The position numbers were made by a program, and so were the translations under genes. A stretch of 64,000 nt of DNA from Acanthochlamys bracteata (taxonomy: Eukaryota; Streptophyta; Magnoliopsida; Pandanales; Velloziaceae). The notes beneath the pieces are model-generated. The model did no database searches and had not been told where the DNA came from. It saw nothing but the letters and a program-made list of their open reading frames with translations. The first letter of the stretch is position 1. The number at the start of each line of letters is the position of its first letter. The stretch covers positions 6,604,501 through 6,668,500 of the forward strand of contig CM034131.1 of assembly GCA_019914995.1 (NCBI GenBank), in the 5' to 3' direction. Shown in pieces: positions 41,587 through 54,188 of this stretch.

Positions 41587-43193
41587 AGCAGCGAAGCAAG
41601 CAAGAAGGGTGAAGTGGAATCAAAAGGTCCATATGTAGTGCTATAGGTGATCACTATCCACTCTTTTTTTCCCCCCTTCCATGCAACAAACTCACCAGTC
41701 ACATTTGGTAGCTTATACTACATAGACAGATAGCTGCTTTTGCTTTTTAGTAACAGAAGAAGAATATAGGGTTTGGTACACTCTTATAAGCAGAGGGAAG
41801 GACTGATGAGAGAGGGATACGAGCAAGAAATAAACAAGAGGCTGATAGAGAGATAGAGGGGCTCTTAACAATATTTGTTTTGCTTTTGCAGTTTTCGGAT
41901 ACTATTTGGCGATTACTTTCTGACATGAAAAGGAAAAAACTATATATACAATAAAATTTGGTGGGTAGTAAACTTTATTCTTTTTGGTTTTCTCTACGAC
42001 AAAAAAACAATCAAGTGGTCCATTCCATTTAGTCTGAAACCATATATATTAACTTTTTTTTTTATATACCTTATTACTTCACTCATTCATCTTTGAAATT
42101 TGAATTCCTTTGTAGTTGCTAGCTAGCTACAGACTCATCTCTTCTATACCAAAGGACTGATGAACGATCTGTCTATTTATTTAGGACTTAGCTTCACTTG
42201 CATGGCATTAGTTTTTTCCACCAAATTTTGACTTCGGATTTACTTTCAGATTAATCTTAATTCATCAAATTTATCTCTAATTTAACTTTTATCAAATTTT
42301 AATTTATTACAAAACATTAACTGCCTATCTAGAGTTAGCTCTATAAAATAACTTGCTTTAACTTAGAATATATTTTAATTAATAAAAAATAAGTTTCATA
42401 AGACTGAATTTGATAGAACTGAATTTAGTTAAAAATAAATTCAGTAAATTTAAGAAAACTAAAATAAAAATTAAACTATAATTCAGAATTTAGCAAAAAT
42501 ATATATATAGTGCAATTAAATACAATTTTATATAAGAAGATAAACAAAAGCCCTGACTTCTCCTGAGCAGATGACAAGCAAAGCAAAAGTCCATAGATTA
42601 TGAAAAAGTTTCCATGCAGAATAAACATTATAAAATTGAAACAGGGGGGCGCGACAGTCACGTGAGAACGTATACCGTGGAAGCGTGGCGGTGCATCGTT
42701 AGCCATAACTAAAAACTTGTACTCGATACAACTACGTTGATTGTTGCTAGTGCTTGTTTTAAATTTATCCAATTCTATCTTTCTTTTTAAATTGTAATTT
42801 TGATTATTTTATATTATTATAAATTTTATTTTTATATTTATATCAAATTTTATTTTTATAAAAAATTAACTTCATTTTATTTATTTAAAATATTACTAGA
42901 AATCTTATTTTTATTCAATTCTATTTTTATTCGAAACTCAATTACTAACTCTTTTTCGAGTTTCACCTCACCGCCTATCTAAACCCAGCTTTTATTTTTA
43001 TATTTTTCTAGTCACGGTTATCCAAATTATAACCACAAATTCATCAACAAAACACACAGCAACAACTTCAAAGCAGCAACAATAATAAACAAACCAAAAG
43101 ATCAAAAAAAAAAAATCATTAAATCAGAGCAGAACTTGAATATAAGTCTAGTTTTTATTTATTTTGTTTTGGTTCTCGTAGGTCGTTAAATTA

Positions 43194-43429
43194 TGGAGGC
43201 ATTTGGCTTAGTGTTTCACCAACACTTTTTTTTAAATTTTTATTTATTTTTTAATATATATTTTATAAATATTTAAAAATTTTAAAAATATAAAAATAAT
43301 TTACGTATAAAATTATTTATTATATATTTTTATTTTTTTAAAAAACTAAAAAAATAAATTTATTTTTAAAAAAATAAAAAAAATTTTATTTTCAAATAAT
43401 TTTATTTTATAATCACTTTCAAAGGCTTC
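43194..43429 (+). mobile_element. GCGTTTGG-type MITE, forward
   Basis: Left GGAGGCATTTGGC, right TTTCAAAGGCTTC. The flanks TTATG (43191-43195 and 43430-43434) repeat on both sides; the true duplication may be only TTA. The core ATATTTTATAAATATTTAAA is shared with other copies. Confidence 0.65.
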
Positions 43430-45234
43430 TTATGCCGCACGAATTGCGGGAAGATGCGCAGCGTGCGCTGGATATACTCCAGACTCAAACAAATCTCAAG
43501 AGAGCCTCCGCATTGACCGCCTCCCCACCCATGCCCAAACTACTGCTTACGACCAATCGCCACACATATTCGCATTAATTAATTCTTTACGCAGTTGTTG
43601 ACACAAAAAATTAAGATAGTGTTTGGTACTATTATAATATTATATTGTTTATTCTAAAATTTATATTATTCTTAATATATATATTAATATTTTTTTAAAA
43701 AATAAAAATATTATAATTTATTATTTTGAAAAGTTTTAAAATAATTTTTACTTCAAACAAATTATTTATTTTTAGCACTTCTGAACGTATTCTAAATTAA
43801 TAAAAGTAGCATCCGTTTTTATATCATCCGTTATGCTTCTACTACACCTCTGTACATACATACCCTTAGCATGCATATATAAAATCTTTTTCAATAAAAA
43901 AAAATGCTTCATTTCAAAAGTTCAAAGGATAATACGAGAGTTCACTATGATCTATTTTTCTTTAGGTCTCGCTGATTAATCCTTGTGATTGAGTGACCCT
44001 AACAGACACTAATCACCAAACCCTAACTCCCTATTGCGTACTGATGATCGATCTCGTCCGAAGCCTAGCAATTAACGGGTAGCATAGCCTGCCTTCTATC
44101 TAACCACAGAAGGAATCTCCACCGTTAATCAGTTGGCACGGCATCTATGATTAACTACTAAACCTGCACTACACAAAGAAACCTGTTTGCATCTGCATGG
44201 CACTGCATTGAAGAAGAAGATCATGTTCATGGGATAGCTTGGGTGTCTGTACTAGCAACTGTTGATCATGCACCGGTACTGGCACCACTCGAATTTCTGC
44301 ATCCATGCATATGATATTATATTATATATATAAACATTCTACGTGGTTCCAATTCATATATAAATTTCAATATATTTTCAATATTTCGTGCTCATAGTCA
44401 GGCCACGAAGGCGATGAAGTTTTTGTTTCTAACGTTTTGTGACGAATTCCAACCAGGCTGAAGGTCCACCGTTTGATACAGGATATATATACGGGGAATA
44501 CGTAGTGAAGATTTAAAGAAAAACAAACATTGAACAACTTTGCTTTTGGTTTCCTGCAGGAAAAACAGCTTTCTTTAGAACTACAAAACTTAACTGAAAC
44601 TTTTGGTTTTCTACTGATTAGTCTATAGTACATGATTTCGTTATGTAGCACCAAAGTATATCTATTACCTTAGTTCATGCAGTCAATGGTCATAACGTTC
44701 ATATATTAACAAAGAACAAGGCACTGTAGCTAACTACCTACCTAAGCAACCTACAATCTTCAGCTTAACTACTACTTGTTGCATGAATTCATCTGAGATT
44801 GATTAATTGAAGAAAGGCAAGAAGAATTGCCAGCTGGCCGGTGTTAGGAATCTAACCAAGATTATCTATATAGTTTTTAAGTTTCTTTTGCAGCTAGCAG
44901 AGAGTACTACGTACTTAATTTGCACGCTTCATCACGTGAAAATCTGCTGGTCTTCAGATTGAAAACTTTGGATCAATATCTGATAATTCAAATAAATAAT
45001 GTAAGATTCCTTATGCTTCCTGTACTGATCAAATATATAAGTACATGCATATGTAGCTACAAATACGTAATCTTTTATATAAATATACTAATGCCATGTT
45101 GATCATTAGATTAATTATAACCAGAAAGTGGTACCTGCATATTGCAGAAGGCTCTCCAATGTTAATTTGATGAGATAGTAAAAGTTTAAATTGCTATCAA
45201 CAGACTGTCTGATTAATTCAAACAAAATGATTTA

Positions 45235-45370
45235 GGGCCTAAATGTTTTTAAAAATTCAAAAGATATAAAAAAATTACACTTCTTACAATTTATATATGT
45301 AAAATTTTTGTTATGCAAAAAAAATTTAAATACTTTTTATTTCATAAAAGTTTCAACTTTCAAACGTCCC
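45235..45370 (+). mobile_element. GCGTTTGG-type MITE, short forward copy
   Basis: GGGCCTAAATGTTTTTAAAA to CTTTCAAACGTCCC, preceded by TTA. At 136 bp it lacks about half of the interior of the full copy. Confidence 0.5.
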
Positions 45371-46116
45371 ATAAGATTGGAAAGGATAGCTCTCATTCAG
45401 ATCCCAACCTATAAAACGTTCTATCTGGTTTTCAACCTCAGCGCCATAAAGATTTTGATTATGAAAGAGCTATGCATTTCTCATTCACATTTTTATATAA
45501 ATAATAGTTTTGGTTGGCAATCTTTATTGAGTTTGTATATGAATATGGATGAATGCATGCCCTGGACTCGAAATTATAACGAATAATTATTGATTTAGCT
45601 ATTTGTCGAGTTTTTTATTTTATCATTGATCAGGTAGGTATTTTCGTTCCTGTTGAGCTTGTTTTGTTGTTAGACGGTAATCATGAATCAAAAGAATCGA
45701 CAAATTGTCACACGCTACAATTATACTTTAAAATATACATTTAATTATATTAAAACTAAAATTCTAAAAAATAAATTTAATGAATTAAGAATAAGATCAT
45801 TTAAGACTTCGACATCTTTCTCATAATGAGAAATGCGGCGGAGAACGAGCACAAATGATAATAATACGAAGAAAAAAGGTACAACATGCGCACATCCTTT
45901 GAGTTTGATTAGGGCGTATTTTTCGTACGCCGAAAGATTATTTTCATATGACCTTATTGATTATTTTATAACTTATTTTTTAAAATCTATCAATTTTAAA
46001 ATTAAAAAAATTACTTCTAGAAAAAGTCACTTTTTTTGCGAAAAGTACATATTTTTACCATTCCCATCACAATAATCTTTCAACAACGTTCAAGAATTAA
46101 ATCTAAAATTTTATAA

Positions 46117-46239
46117 TATTAAATAATACCAACTAGCAAAGCGAGTGTATTTTTTTTATTTTTATATTTATTTTTTACTAAAAAATTATTTTCAGCTGTG
46201 CAAAAAATTTTGAAAAGTTATACTTGGTATTATTTAATA
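46117..46239. repeat. 16-bp perfect inverted repeat with a ~91-bp loop
   Basis: TATTAAATAATACCAA at 46117-46132 is the exact reverse complement of 46224-46239. It may be the remnant of a foldback element. It lies 460-580 bp upstream of Y3IP1. Confidence 0.7.
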
Positions 46240-46696
46240 AAATTTTTTATTATTACTTTTTATTAAATATTTATAAAATATAAAATATAAAATTTACTTT
46301 TATATATTATTTATAATTTATTTTTTAATAATTCATTTTTTATTAACTCTTTTTTAGCTTAAAAAGACACTCTTATTTAAACCATAAGGCATTAGAGATG
46401 CTGGTATTTGAAGTCATTTTTTATTGATTTTTTGTGTTTCCTTACCGTTAATTATTTTTAACAAAACACCATTTTTATAACTGATTTTTAAAAAATTAAT
46501 AAAATCTTTCTTGGAAAAAAATCACTTACTCCTATTAATTTAGGATTTCTGTACAGTGAAGTGAATAAGTGGGCCGCATTTGGGCCTAAACATGATACAA
46601 TTCCTCTTCCTTGAGCATGCCCTTTCAGCAAAGCAGAACACATTCTTGCAGAAGAAGAAGATAAGAAAACTCATCAACAACAACACCGTTCCCTCC

Positions 46697-49600
46697 ATGG
46701 CTCTTCGGCTGCTGCCATGCTTCTGCTCTCTTCAAACACAACGTACTTCTTCTTCTTCTTCACTGCCGCTATCTAATCCGTCGAATGCATCAATCATTAG
46801 CCTGCCGTATGCACTTCGGCAAAGTTTTGGATTGATCCAACAGAAGGGACATGACAGGGCGGCGCTGTTTGTGTCTTGCGGCACTAGCAAGGAAGATACG
46901 AGCGCTGGGCAGCAGCAGCAGATTGAAGAAAGTGCTGAGAATGTCAGCGCTGAGGACTTGGAGTATGTTCGCCAGATTCAAAGGGTCTTACTCTATTTCT
47001 ACATATAATAAAGTTACTCTTGCTTAGTATTCGTTAAGTTTTATTATTTTTTTTTTGTGGAAATTTGGTTTTGCAATTTAGGCATTTGGTTAACATATTC
47101 GAGTCGCAGACTCCGACACAGCTCTATTAATGAGAAGAAGCAACTAGAAAAGGAGGAATGTGGATGCTACAAGCGCTTATGCGGCAATCTAGAATTTTTT
47201 GCTATTAAATTGAGTTTATAATCTGCCATTGTGGTGTAGGGGAAGTGTATGCACGATTAGTTGTTCGGTAAATGCTGCAAGTCTTGCACTAACCCCTTGT
47301 AGAATAGGTAGATTGCACGCTTGTGATTTCATGGATCGACTAAGTTTTGTCAAGCTATAATCCAAAGAAGGGCCTGAATTGGAGCATATCCTCCAAACTA
47401 TGCGAAGTCTGTGTTCTTTCTGATTTTTTTTTTGGTTTTGTTTTTTGTTTGTTTGTTTTTTTGTTTTGTTTTTGTGGAGCAGAATATTGGTGTCTGATTA
47501 TGTTTTTTGTATTCCAGGTACTGGAGCTTCTAAAGAAGAATAGGGACATGTTGTTTGGTGAGGTTAGATATTATCTTATTTGTTTTAAATTCTTTTGCTC
47601 TCTATCAATTATTAAGACTTGGACTATATTGCTCTGGTAATGTTCAACTAAAGAATATTGCTTCATTCAGTTTTAATTTACGCTAGATGCCTTGTTACAT
47701 GTTGCTTCGCGTAACAAGTGAGACAAAGACTCCTGTCTAAAAGTTTATGTTTTTTAATTGTAATGTTCAGTGCTAAGCCAACATCTCATGAATTTGGGAA
47801 CCAAGCAAGATGTCATGTCAAGTTAGAGTAGGGACCAAATGATGTCTTTAACTCAAACAATAAGATACCAGCTGTAATTTATGATTGCAGTATCTCGAAA
47901 TCTTATGATAGACTACTAGGTAGTTTGATTTTTATCCTCAATTAGCAATATTGGTGATGCTGTGTAGTGTAAAACCATTTTTTACTATACTACAAGCATC
48001 TGTCTTTTATGCCTTTCCCCTTTCCTCGTTTCTTATCTTGTATATGCAGTTCAACAGCTTACTCAAACTATACCTTTGTAATGTCAGGTCAAACTAACTA
48101 TCATGATTGAGGACCCTAGAGATATAGAGCGCAAGAGGTTGCTTGGAATAGAGGATCCTGATGAGGTAACTAGGGATGATTTGGCTGCGGCTCTGGAAGA
48201 TGTATGTACTCCATCTCTGTAAGAGGCATGATCTCCAATCTGTGATTCTCTATACTATTTTGCGTTTAGGCAGAATGTGTGGTGTTATTTTCATTGCACT
48301 AAATGGATTTAGTGCTCTAGAAAGATGAAATTTCAGAGAACAAAGAAGTACCATCTTGATTCTGTTCCTTGTAATTCTCTAGATTTATTTTATTTTATTT
48401 TATTTTTTTTCAGTGATAGCAATTTGCTAAGTCGATTGAAGTTAGGGCGTGTTTCAGTTTCACAGCACTCACTTTTTCCCACCAGAATTTAACAACTCAC
48501 TTCCTTTTTTTCAGTTTGCTTCAACACGAGCGGAACTTAGCTCTCAATCCACTTCTCAAAATACTCATTTTCACAGAGCTCACATTCACAAAACTCATTT
48601 ATGGGAAACTGAAACACGCCCTTAGTAGCACCTTAGAATTTTTTATTTATTCCATTGCTTATAGTATTTAACATCAATTGCTGTTGAAAGCAACAAGGTT
48701 CTAACAATTAGAAGTTTGACTTTCTTTTAGATACATGAAGGTCGAATTCCAGAAAACCGTGATGCACTTAGGCTGCTTGCAAAGGAGATGACTGAATGGC
48801 CTGATCTTGAGGTAACCAAAGGTCATTTGGGCTTAAAAGAAAATTGATGTGCTTTTTGCCAACTATTCTGAAATGTGCTTTTGCCACATAAAATACTCAC
48901 ATAGTAGATATAGCAGAAATCAGCATGGTTAAGAATAAGGTCTATGAATCCAGTAAATAAGTTCTGTACTCTTATGTTGCAATGCATTCAGTAAGCATCT
49001 TTGAAATTCTTTATCACTGGATTTTACTCTGTAAGTCGAGAAACAAAAATAGGTGGCATAATATGCTCTTCTTTTAGTAAATCAACCAAAGAGAGAGGAG
49101 GAGGTGAAGTGTTGCTTTTCTTTAGTGATAGCGTGTGAGGGGTTTGAGAAAATTCAGTTTGCTACATCACTGTTGTCCTGAAAGAAAAGGTTCATGCCAA
49201 CCGATGTCCATAGCCTTTTGATTTTCTTAAAAGAGAACTTTTAGTTTAGTACTCTGTTATGTAGTTTGGACTTATGATGGTGTTTAGAGCATTAGGCAAA
49301 ATGCAACTATGATGGCCATTTCTATTCAAGCTAGCAGACACCTTGTGGTGCCATTTGTTGAAACATTCCTTCAGGGCCAACATTCTACTGCATAAACTTT
49401 CCTTGCTTGGAGAAATCATTTTGACTATAGATTTTTGCTGAACGTTTGTCAAGGTGTTAACAGATAGCTATTAGTATTTGATGTTCGAATCACTTGTAGG
49501 CTGAAGTACCAAAAAGCAAAAAACCCAGCAGATCTCTTTATGCAAGAGCCACGGACACAGGAGTTGATCCTAAAGAAGCTGCTAGAAGACTCAACATTGA

Positions 49601-49975
49601 CTGGGATTCAGCTGCTGATGTTGAAGTTGAAGATGAGGATGATGATGTTGAAGTGCCTCCAGTAGTGGTATGTCTTAGTATATAATCTCTAACCTTCATC
49701 CATTAAACCTTTTTTATACAAGTAACTTCAACGGTCACCGGTAGAAACTGTTCTGTATGTCTGAGCAGTTTGGAAATAATTTTGCTATTGTTACATGCTT
49801 ATCATTGAACTATGCTCTTGATAATCTTGGAAGTTGGAAATTCCTGTTAGTAATAATGTTGACCAAGAGCCATAGTAAATTGCAGGGATATAGTGCTCTA
49901 TACTTGGTGACGGCTTTACCAATTATAATCGGAGTATCGGTCGTGCTTATCCTGTTCTATAATTCTCTGCAGTAG
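46697..49975 (+). CDS. Y3IP1: Ycf3-interacting protein 1 (photosystem I assembly; chloroplast thylakoid)
   Basis: Six exons: 46697-46984, 47518-47562, 48088-48201, 48731-48811, 49500-49667, 49886-49975; 261 aa. A Ser/Thr/Arg-rich, acid-free N-terminus looks like a chloroplast transit peptide. It is followed by the conserved core LELLKKNRDMLF, KLTIMIEDPRDIERKRLLGI, IPENRDALRLLAKEMTEWPD, an acidic patch (residues ~214-226) and one C-terminal membrane helix (YLVTALPIIIGVSVVLILFY) just before the stop. The family works with Ycf3 in assembling photosystem I; the Arabidopsis gene is also called CEST. The start at 46697 (TCCATGG) is preferred over an in-frame ATG at 46592, which would bury the transit peptide. 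A MITE lies in intron 3. Confidence 0.92.
48445..48621. mobile_element. Intact-looking Tourist-like MITE in Y3IP1 intron 3
   Basis: 177 bp with perfect 17-bp terminal inverted repeats: GGGCGTGTTTCAGTTTC at 48445-48461 and its exact complement at 48605-48621. Flanked by TTA on both sides (48442-48444, 48622-48624), the PIF/Harbinger-type target duplication. No coding capacity. The perfect ends suggest a young insertion. Its termini differ from the GCGTTTGG family, so it is a second family. Confidence 0.9.
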
Positions 49976-50583
49976 CATTTCAAGTGGTTTCTACCGTCAT
50001 GTTTTCTCATTTGTAGACATCCAACTGTTATTCTCCCTCATCGGGCGCTCATAAAAATTTTGGAGAATCAAAGGCACCTTGTAATTTCAAAACTCATGAA
50101 TGTAAACTTGCATCATACTGTACATGTATGTAAATTCTTTCGTTTCTTCAATGTTCGTTGTTTCCTCTCTCTTTTCGTAAAATTTTTGCTTGTTCTTGTA
50201 GGAGATTGCCAACTAATAAGATATTAAGTTACAATGATAGTTTTATACTAGTGGCTCTTGACAAACATGGAAAGACCTATGTGCATTTGTTTCAGAATTT
50301 GGGAAGCAGTTAATTCTTCGTGGAAGTCATTCAATAGTGCGTAGCTTTATAAATTTAAGCTTAGTAGAATCCATTTATATATTGATTTGCTCTACTTCTT
50401 GTGTGTTCACAAGTACTTGTATCTCTTTTTGTTTTCTTTTCTATCAGAATTCTCACGGAGATGCAGAGCACTAATTTTCATCGTGCTTCCCACGATTCAT
50501 TCTCAAGTCAACTCTTCGATTTTTTTGCTTCATTTACGCTATATATTGATCGCCAACTGGTCGTTTGTATTCTGAAGAAAACC
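49976..50583. other. Y3IP1 3' UTR and leader of the next gene
   Basis: No gene seen. An in-frame ATG at 50461 would extend the downstream protein by 41 residues of non-conserved-looking sequence and is not used. Confidence 0.55.
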
Positions 50584-51852
50584 ATGCCTGCTTACAAGCT
50601 TGAACTAGTAGTAGAAGATGCAGAAATCTCTCAGATGGAAGAATACAACAACAAAGAATTGCGAAACGTAGACGAAGAAGAAAACGGTGATGATAGTAGC
50701 AGTGATGACGAAGAAGAAGATGAAGTTAACAGCAGTACTGAAGATGAAGAACTAGAAGATCACATTATCATCGTCAACAAATCATATGATCGGATGAATA
50801 CTCCTGATCAAGATCGCGAAGATAAATTTTCTGAGACCCTGGCAAACAAAGAAAAGCAGATATCCGTAGATCCAGTATCGCTGCAGCAAACGGATGAGAA
50901 TAAGGTGCAAGACAAGTTCATCTACAGCACGATAAGAAAGCCCCGAGTTCCTCCGTCGTTGCCACCTCTGGTGAAGCCCAAGTTCGTCAGCGCCAGTCTT
51001 CCGTGCTCTGCCAGCTCATCGCCGCACTCTGGCTCCCGAGGCATGAAGAAACGGAATGATCGTTCCCGTGTTAATCTGGGTCGCCAGCACTCTGCTTCAA
51101 TATTGTCTCGGTTGGCAATGGAACAGCAGCAGCAAGGAGCGCACCTTCGGAGGAGTAAGTCCTGCGGTGAGGGCCGGTCTTCTGCTCCGTCGGACGAGTT
51201 TGATATTTTTTCGCGGCGAACCAGCATCGATCTACATCCGGAGAACGGAGTCCAAGTGCTTTATGAGTGCAAGGACGATGATGCATCAAGTGATCAGAAC
51301 TACTACCCAAAAGATCGCGACGGCGAACGCACTCGCGATGAGAATTTCAAATGCGGTGCTCTTTGCTTGTACCTCCCTGGGAAATCCAGGAAGAAGCATG
51401 TCAGTTCATACAAAGAAGGTCGTGAACAACAGCAATGGAGATTACCAGGCAGCAGCAACGCCGTCTCCCCTACCGCCATGAACGAAAGCCCTACCTTCTC
51501 CCGCACCGTTTCCCTTGAAAAATTTGAATGCGGTTCATGGTCATCAGCAGCATTTATGGACGATGACGACGAAGATGCTGCAGGGATCCAATCCTACTTC
51601 GATTTACCGTTGGAGCTCATAAAAGGTAACGGAAACGATACGGACTCTCCGGTGAAGGCGGCATTCATGTTCACTGGAGGCAGCAGCAGGAAGGGAGTGC
51701 TGAAGAAGAACAAGTCGAAGATGGCTCCAAGGATGTCGCACGAGTCGAGCCGGCACGTTAGGTTCTCAACGTCGTCGCCGAGCTCTACTTGCATCTCGCC
51801 GAGGCTGCAGAAGGCGACGGCTGATTTTAATGCCTTCTTAGCAGCACAGTAG
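50584..51852 (+). CDS. Uncharacterised plant protein, acidic N-terminus, CGALCLYLPG motif
   Basis: Intronless, 422 aa. I do not know a function. Residues ~18-62 are strongly acidic (runs of Asp/Glu/Ser). A Pro-rich stretch (KPRVPPSLPPLVKPKF) is followed by a Ser/Arg-rich region with several RRSKS/RRTS-type sites. Then come the two best-defined motifs: CGALCLYLPGKSRKK (Cys257 and Cys261) and FSRTVSLEKFECGSWSS. The C-terminus has RHVRFSTSSPSS and an FNAFLAAQ end. No signal peptide or membrane helix is visible. A nuclear or cytosolic phosphoprotein is an inference from composition. It lies between Y3IP1 and the galactan synthase, the position of At5g44660 in Arabidopsis as I recall it. The start at 50584 has a good context (AAACCATGC). 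Confidence 0.82.
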   Translation: MPAYKLELVVEDAEISQMEEYNNKELRNVDEEENGDDSSSDDEEEDEVNSSTEDEELEDHIIIVNKSYDRMNTPDQDREDKFSETLANKEKQISVDPVSLQQTDENKVQDKFIYSTIRKPRVPPSLPPLVKPKFVSASLPCSASSSPHSGSRGMKKRNDRSRVNLGRQHSASILSRLAMEQQQQGAHLRRSKSCGEGRSSAPSDEFDIFSRRTSIDLHPENGVQVLYECKDDDASSDQNYYPKDRDGERTRDENFKCGALCLYLPGKSRKKHVSSYKEGREQQQWRLPGSSNAVSPTAMNESPTFSRTVSLEKFECGSWSSAAFMDDDDEDAAGIQSYFDLPLELIKGNGNDTDSPVKAAFMFTGGSSRKGVLKKNKSKMAPRMSHESSRHVRFSTSSPSSTCISPRLQKATADFNAFLAAQ

Positions 51853-53620
51853 TGATGGATTTGTGTAATTAATTTGTAATAGCTGTTTTCTATTTTTTTT
51901 TTTTTTGGTTGGGTAATCTGCACACACGTGCTTGCTCATAACCACCTTATTAATAATTTCTCTTTATTTGCTATTAATAGTAGAGTACACAAGTTTGCAT
52001 AAATTTGGTACCTGCAAATTGCTTGCTTCATAAGCACCTAATTAACAAGTATTGTCGTTGACATGTCCGTTGTGATTCTAATTCTTCTAAGGATAATAAT
52101 CAAGAGAAATGATAATCAAACAATAAGAACAATCTTGCATCTTCTTTTGTAATTTAATATCTATACTTTTTGAGGGAAAAAAGTTTAATAAGCATATTTG
52201 AGAGTGCTTTGAAAAAAATCTGAATAATTAGAAATTATTTTATTTAGAAATTTTTTATATTTTTAAAATTAATTATAAATTATAAATATTTTATTAAAAA
52301 CATAGACTAAAAAATTAAATAAAATTAGTTAACAGTAATGACAAACATCTTAACTTTTTGCCAATTCGTTTAATTGAATTATTTGAAAGTAAATAAGAGC
52401 TTGTTATAAATTCATAAAATTTTCTTTTTTTTCCAGATCTTAGATTTGATCAATTTATGTTCAAATTTTATTTTTATTTTCACAACAAATTTTATTTTAT
52501 CAAAATTTAATTTCACACTTTACTTTATTTATTTTAAATATTACTTTTATTAAACTTTATTTTTTATCTAATTTTATTTTAAAAAAATTTTTGTTTTATA
52601 AAATTTAATTATATGTATTTAAAACACTTGCTGATCACGTATTTACCTTGATAAAAAAATAGATAAAGTAAGTTTTTAAAAATCAATTTAAAAAATCAAA
52701 TTAAATATTAAAAATATTTAATAAAAAATAAAATTATATATTAATATAATATTGATAGTAAGTTTTAAAAATAAATTTTAAAAAAATTTTTATTAATAAA
52801 AGAATTTTATTTTAATTTATATATATATTTTATATTAAAAATAAGTTTTAAAAAAAATAAATTTAGAGTGTTGGTAGACCCGCTCCAAATCTACCTGTAA
52901 AAGAAGGCAGCGTGCGATCTGACCGTGATAAATATTGGCGTCCAAAATCGCTGTCGGTACTAATCTATCTTTTAGGCATTTGTAAGGAAATAATTATTAT
53001 GCCGCATCGAGCCGGTATCTGGTCCATTAAAACACCTCATCGGCCTAATTTATTATTATTTTAATGTTATAAATTTATTTCTTTTATTAAAGTTTATATT
53101 TTACTTTATTATAAATTCATTTAATTTATTATTTACAGAATTTAATTTTTTCGAACTCAGTTTTTTATAAAAAAAATTTCTACATAATTAACAGGCAAGC
53201 ACTAAGCAGGTGAACCTTTTAGGCACAGTTATTATTAATGTTCTGTTCTTTTTAATCACACACACATCACAGACACAAATCACCTTCCTTGGTTACTACC
53301 CGTCCAGTTAAAATTTTAAACTCCCACTCAACAACCTACATTATCCTAAAGAAAAAAATTTAAAACACTAATTAATAATAAATTAATCAAACCATTGTTA
53401 TTGTTGTGTTACATCAAGCTTTTCTAAATTCATTTCTTTCTTATCTTCTTATATTGTTTGTAATAAAATACCAAAACATCCTTCTCCTTAAAAAAAATTA
53501 AAGAAAAAGAAGAAAAGCTGTTTGGGAAACGAATCGTTATCATAACACCAACAGCACAGGAAAACCTCTCTACATTCCTGAATCATAACTCTTCTGCACC
53601 CTTTTGTCCAGTGTATTTCT

Positions 53621-53835
53621 TTAGAAAATATTTGGAAGAACTTTCTAACGTACTTATCATTTTAAATTAATATTATATATTTTAAAATAAAATTTTATAA
53701 TTTCTATAAATTTATTTAAAAAATTTAAAAAAATAAAAATATATATTATATATATAAGTTTATTTTAAAAATATTTTTTATTTCAACTAAGTTTTATTTT
53801 ATAAATATTTTTACAAATATTTTCAAAATTCGTCG
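53621..53835 (+). mobile_element. GCGTTTGG-type MITE, worn forward copy
   Basis: Left end near AAAATATTTGGAAGAAC, right end near TTTTCAAAATTCGTCG, with the family's A/T block order between. Termini are degraded. Confidence 0.4.
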
Positions 53836-54069
53836 AATGTCTGCGGCCTATTTCCTTCAACAATAACTGCAGTTTTTTTTGAGAAAAAATATATGATATT
53901 GCTAAATCCATCAATTGTTTACGGTATATTTGAATTTCACTCCTTTTATGAATTTTTGAATTTCGCTATTTTTATTATTTTAATTATTATTAAATTTTAT
54001 TTTATCTCTGTACTAAATTAGTTATTTATTGATTTTTAATTTTTATAAAGCTCATTGTATGTAACACAA

Positions 54070-54188
54070 CCGGTACCGAAATATGAAGCTCATTATTATT
54101 TTAATGTATTATGATTTATGTTTCTATTATTTTAATCATACTACAGGTCCGGTTTTGCGAAAGTAATCTCTTCATATTTCGGTACCGG
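54070..54188. repeat. Perfect 19-bp inverted repeat upstream of the galactan synthase
   Basis: CCGGTACCGAAATATGAAG at 54070-54088 is exactly reverse-complemented at 54170-54188, with an 81-bp AT-rich loop. Each arm itself holds the palindrome CCGGTACCGG or most of it. It lies about 400 bp before the start codon, so it is either in the promoter or at the start of the leader. Confidence 0.9.

Larger units (their letters stand above)
41473..46696. other. 5.2 kb with no recognised gene
   Basis: The first ~500 bp are leader and promoter of the bHLH-MYC_N gene. The rest is AT-rich, with MITE copies at 43194-43429, about 43610-43800 (worn) and 45235-45370. A 16-bp perfect inverted repeat sits at 46117-46132/46224-46239. 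43.9-45.1 kb is of more ordinary composition but shows no convincing exon. Confidence 0.55.

Noticed and set aside
47420-47480. (TTTG/TTTT)n tract in Y3IP1 intron 1 as a regulatory element
   Set aside because: Looks like simple low-complexity sequence near the 3' end of an intron.
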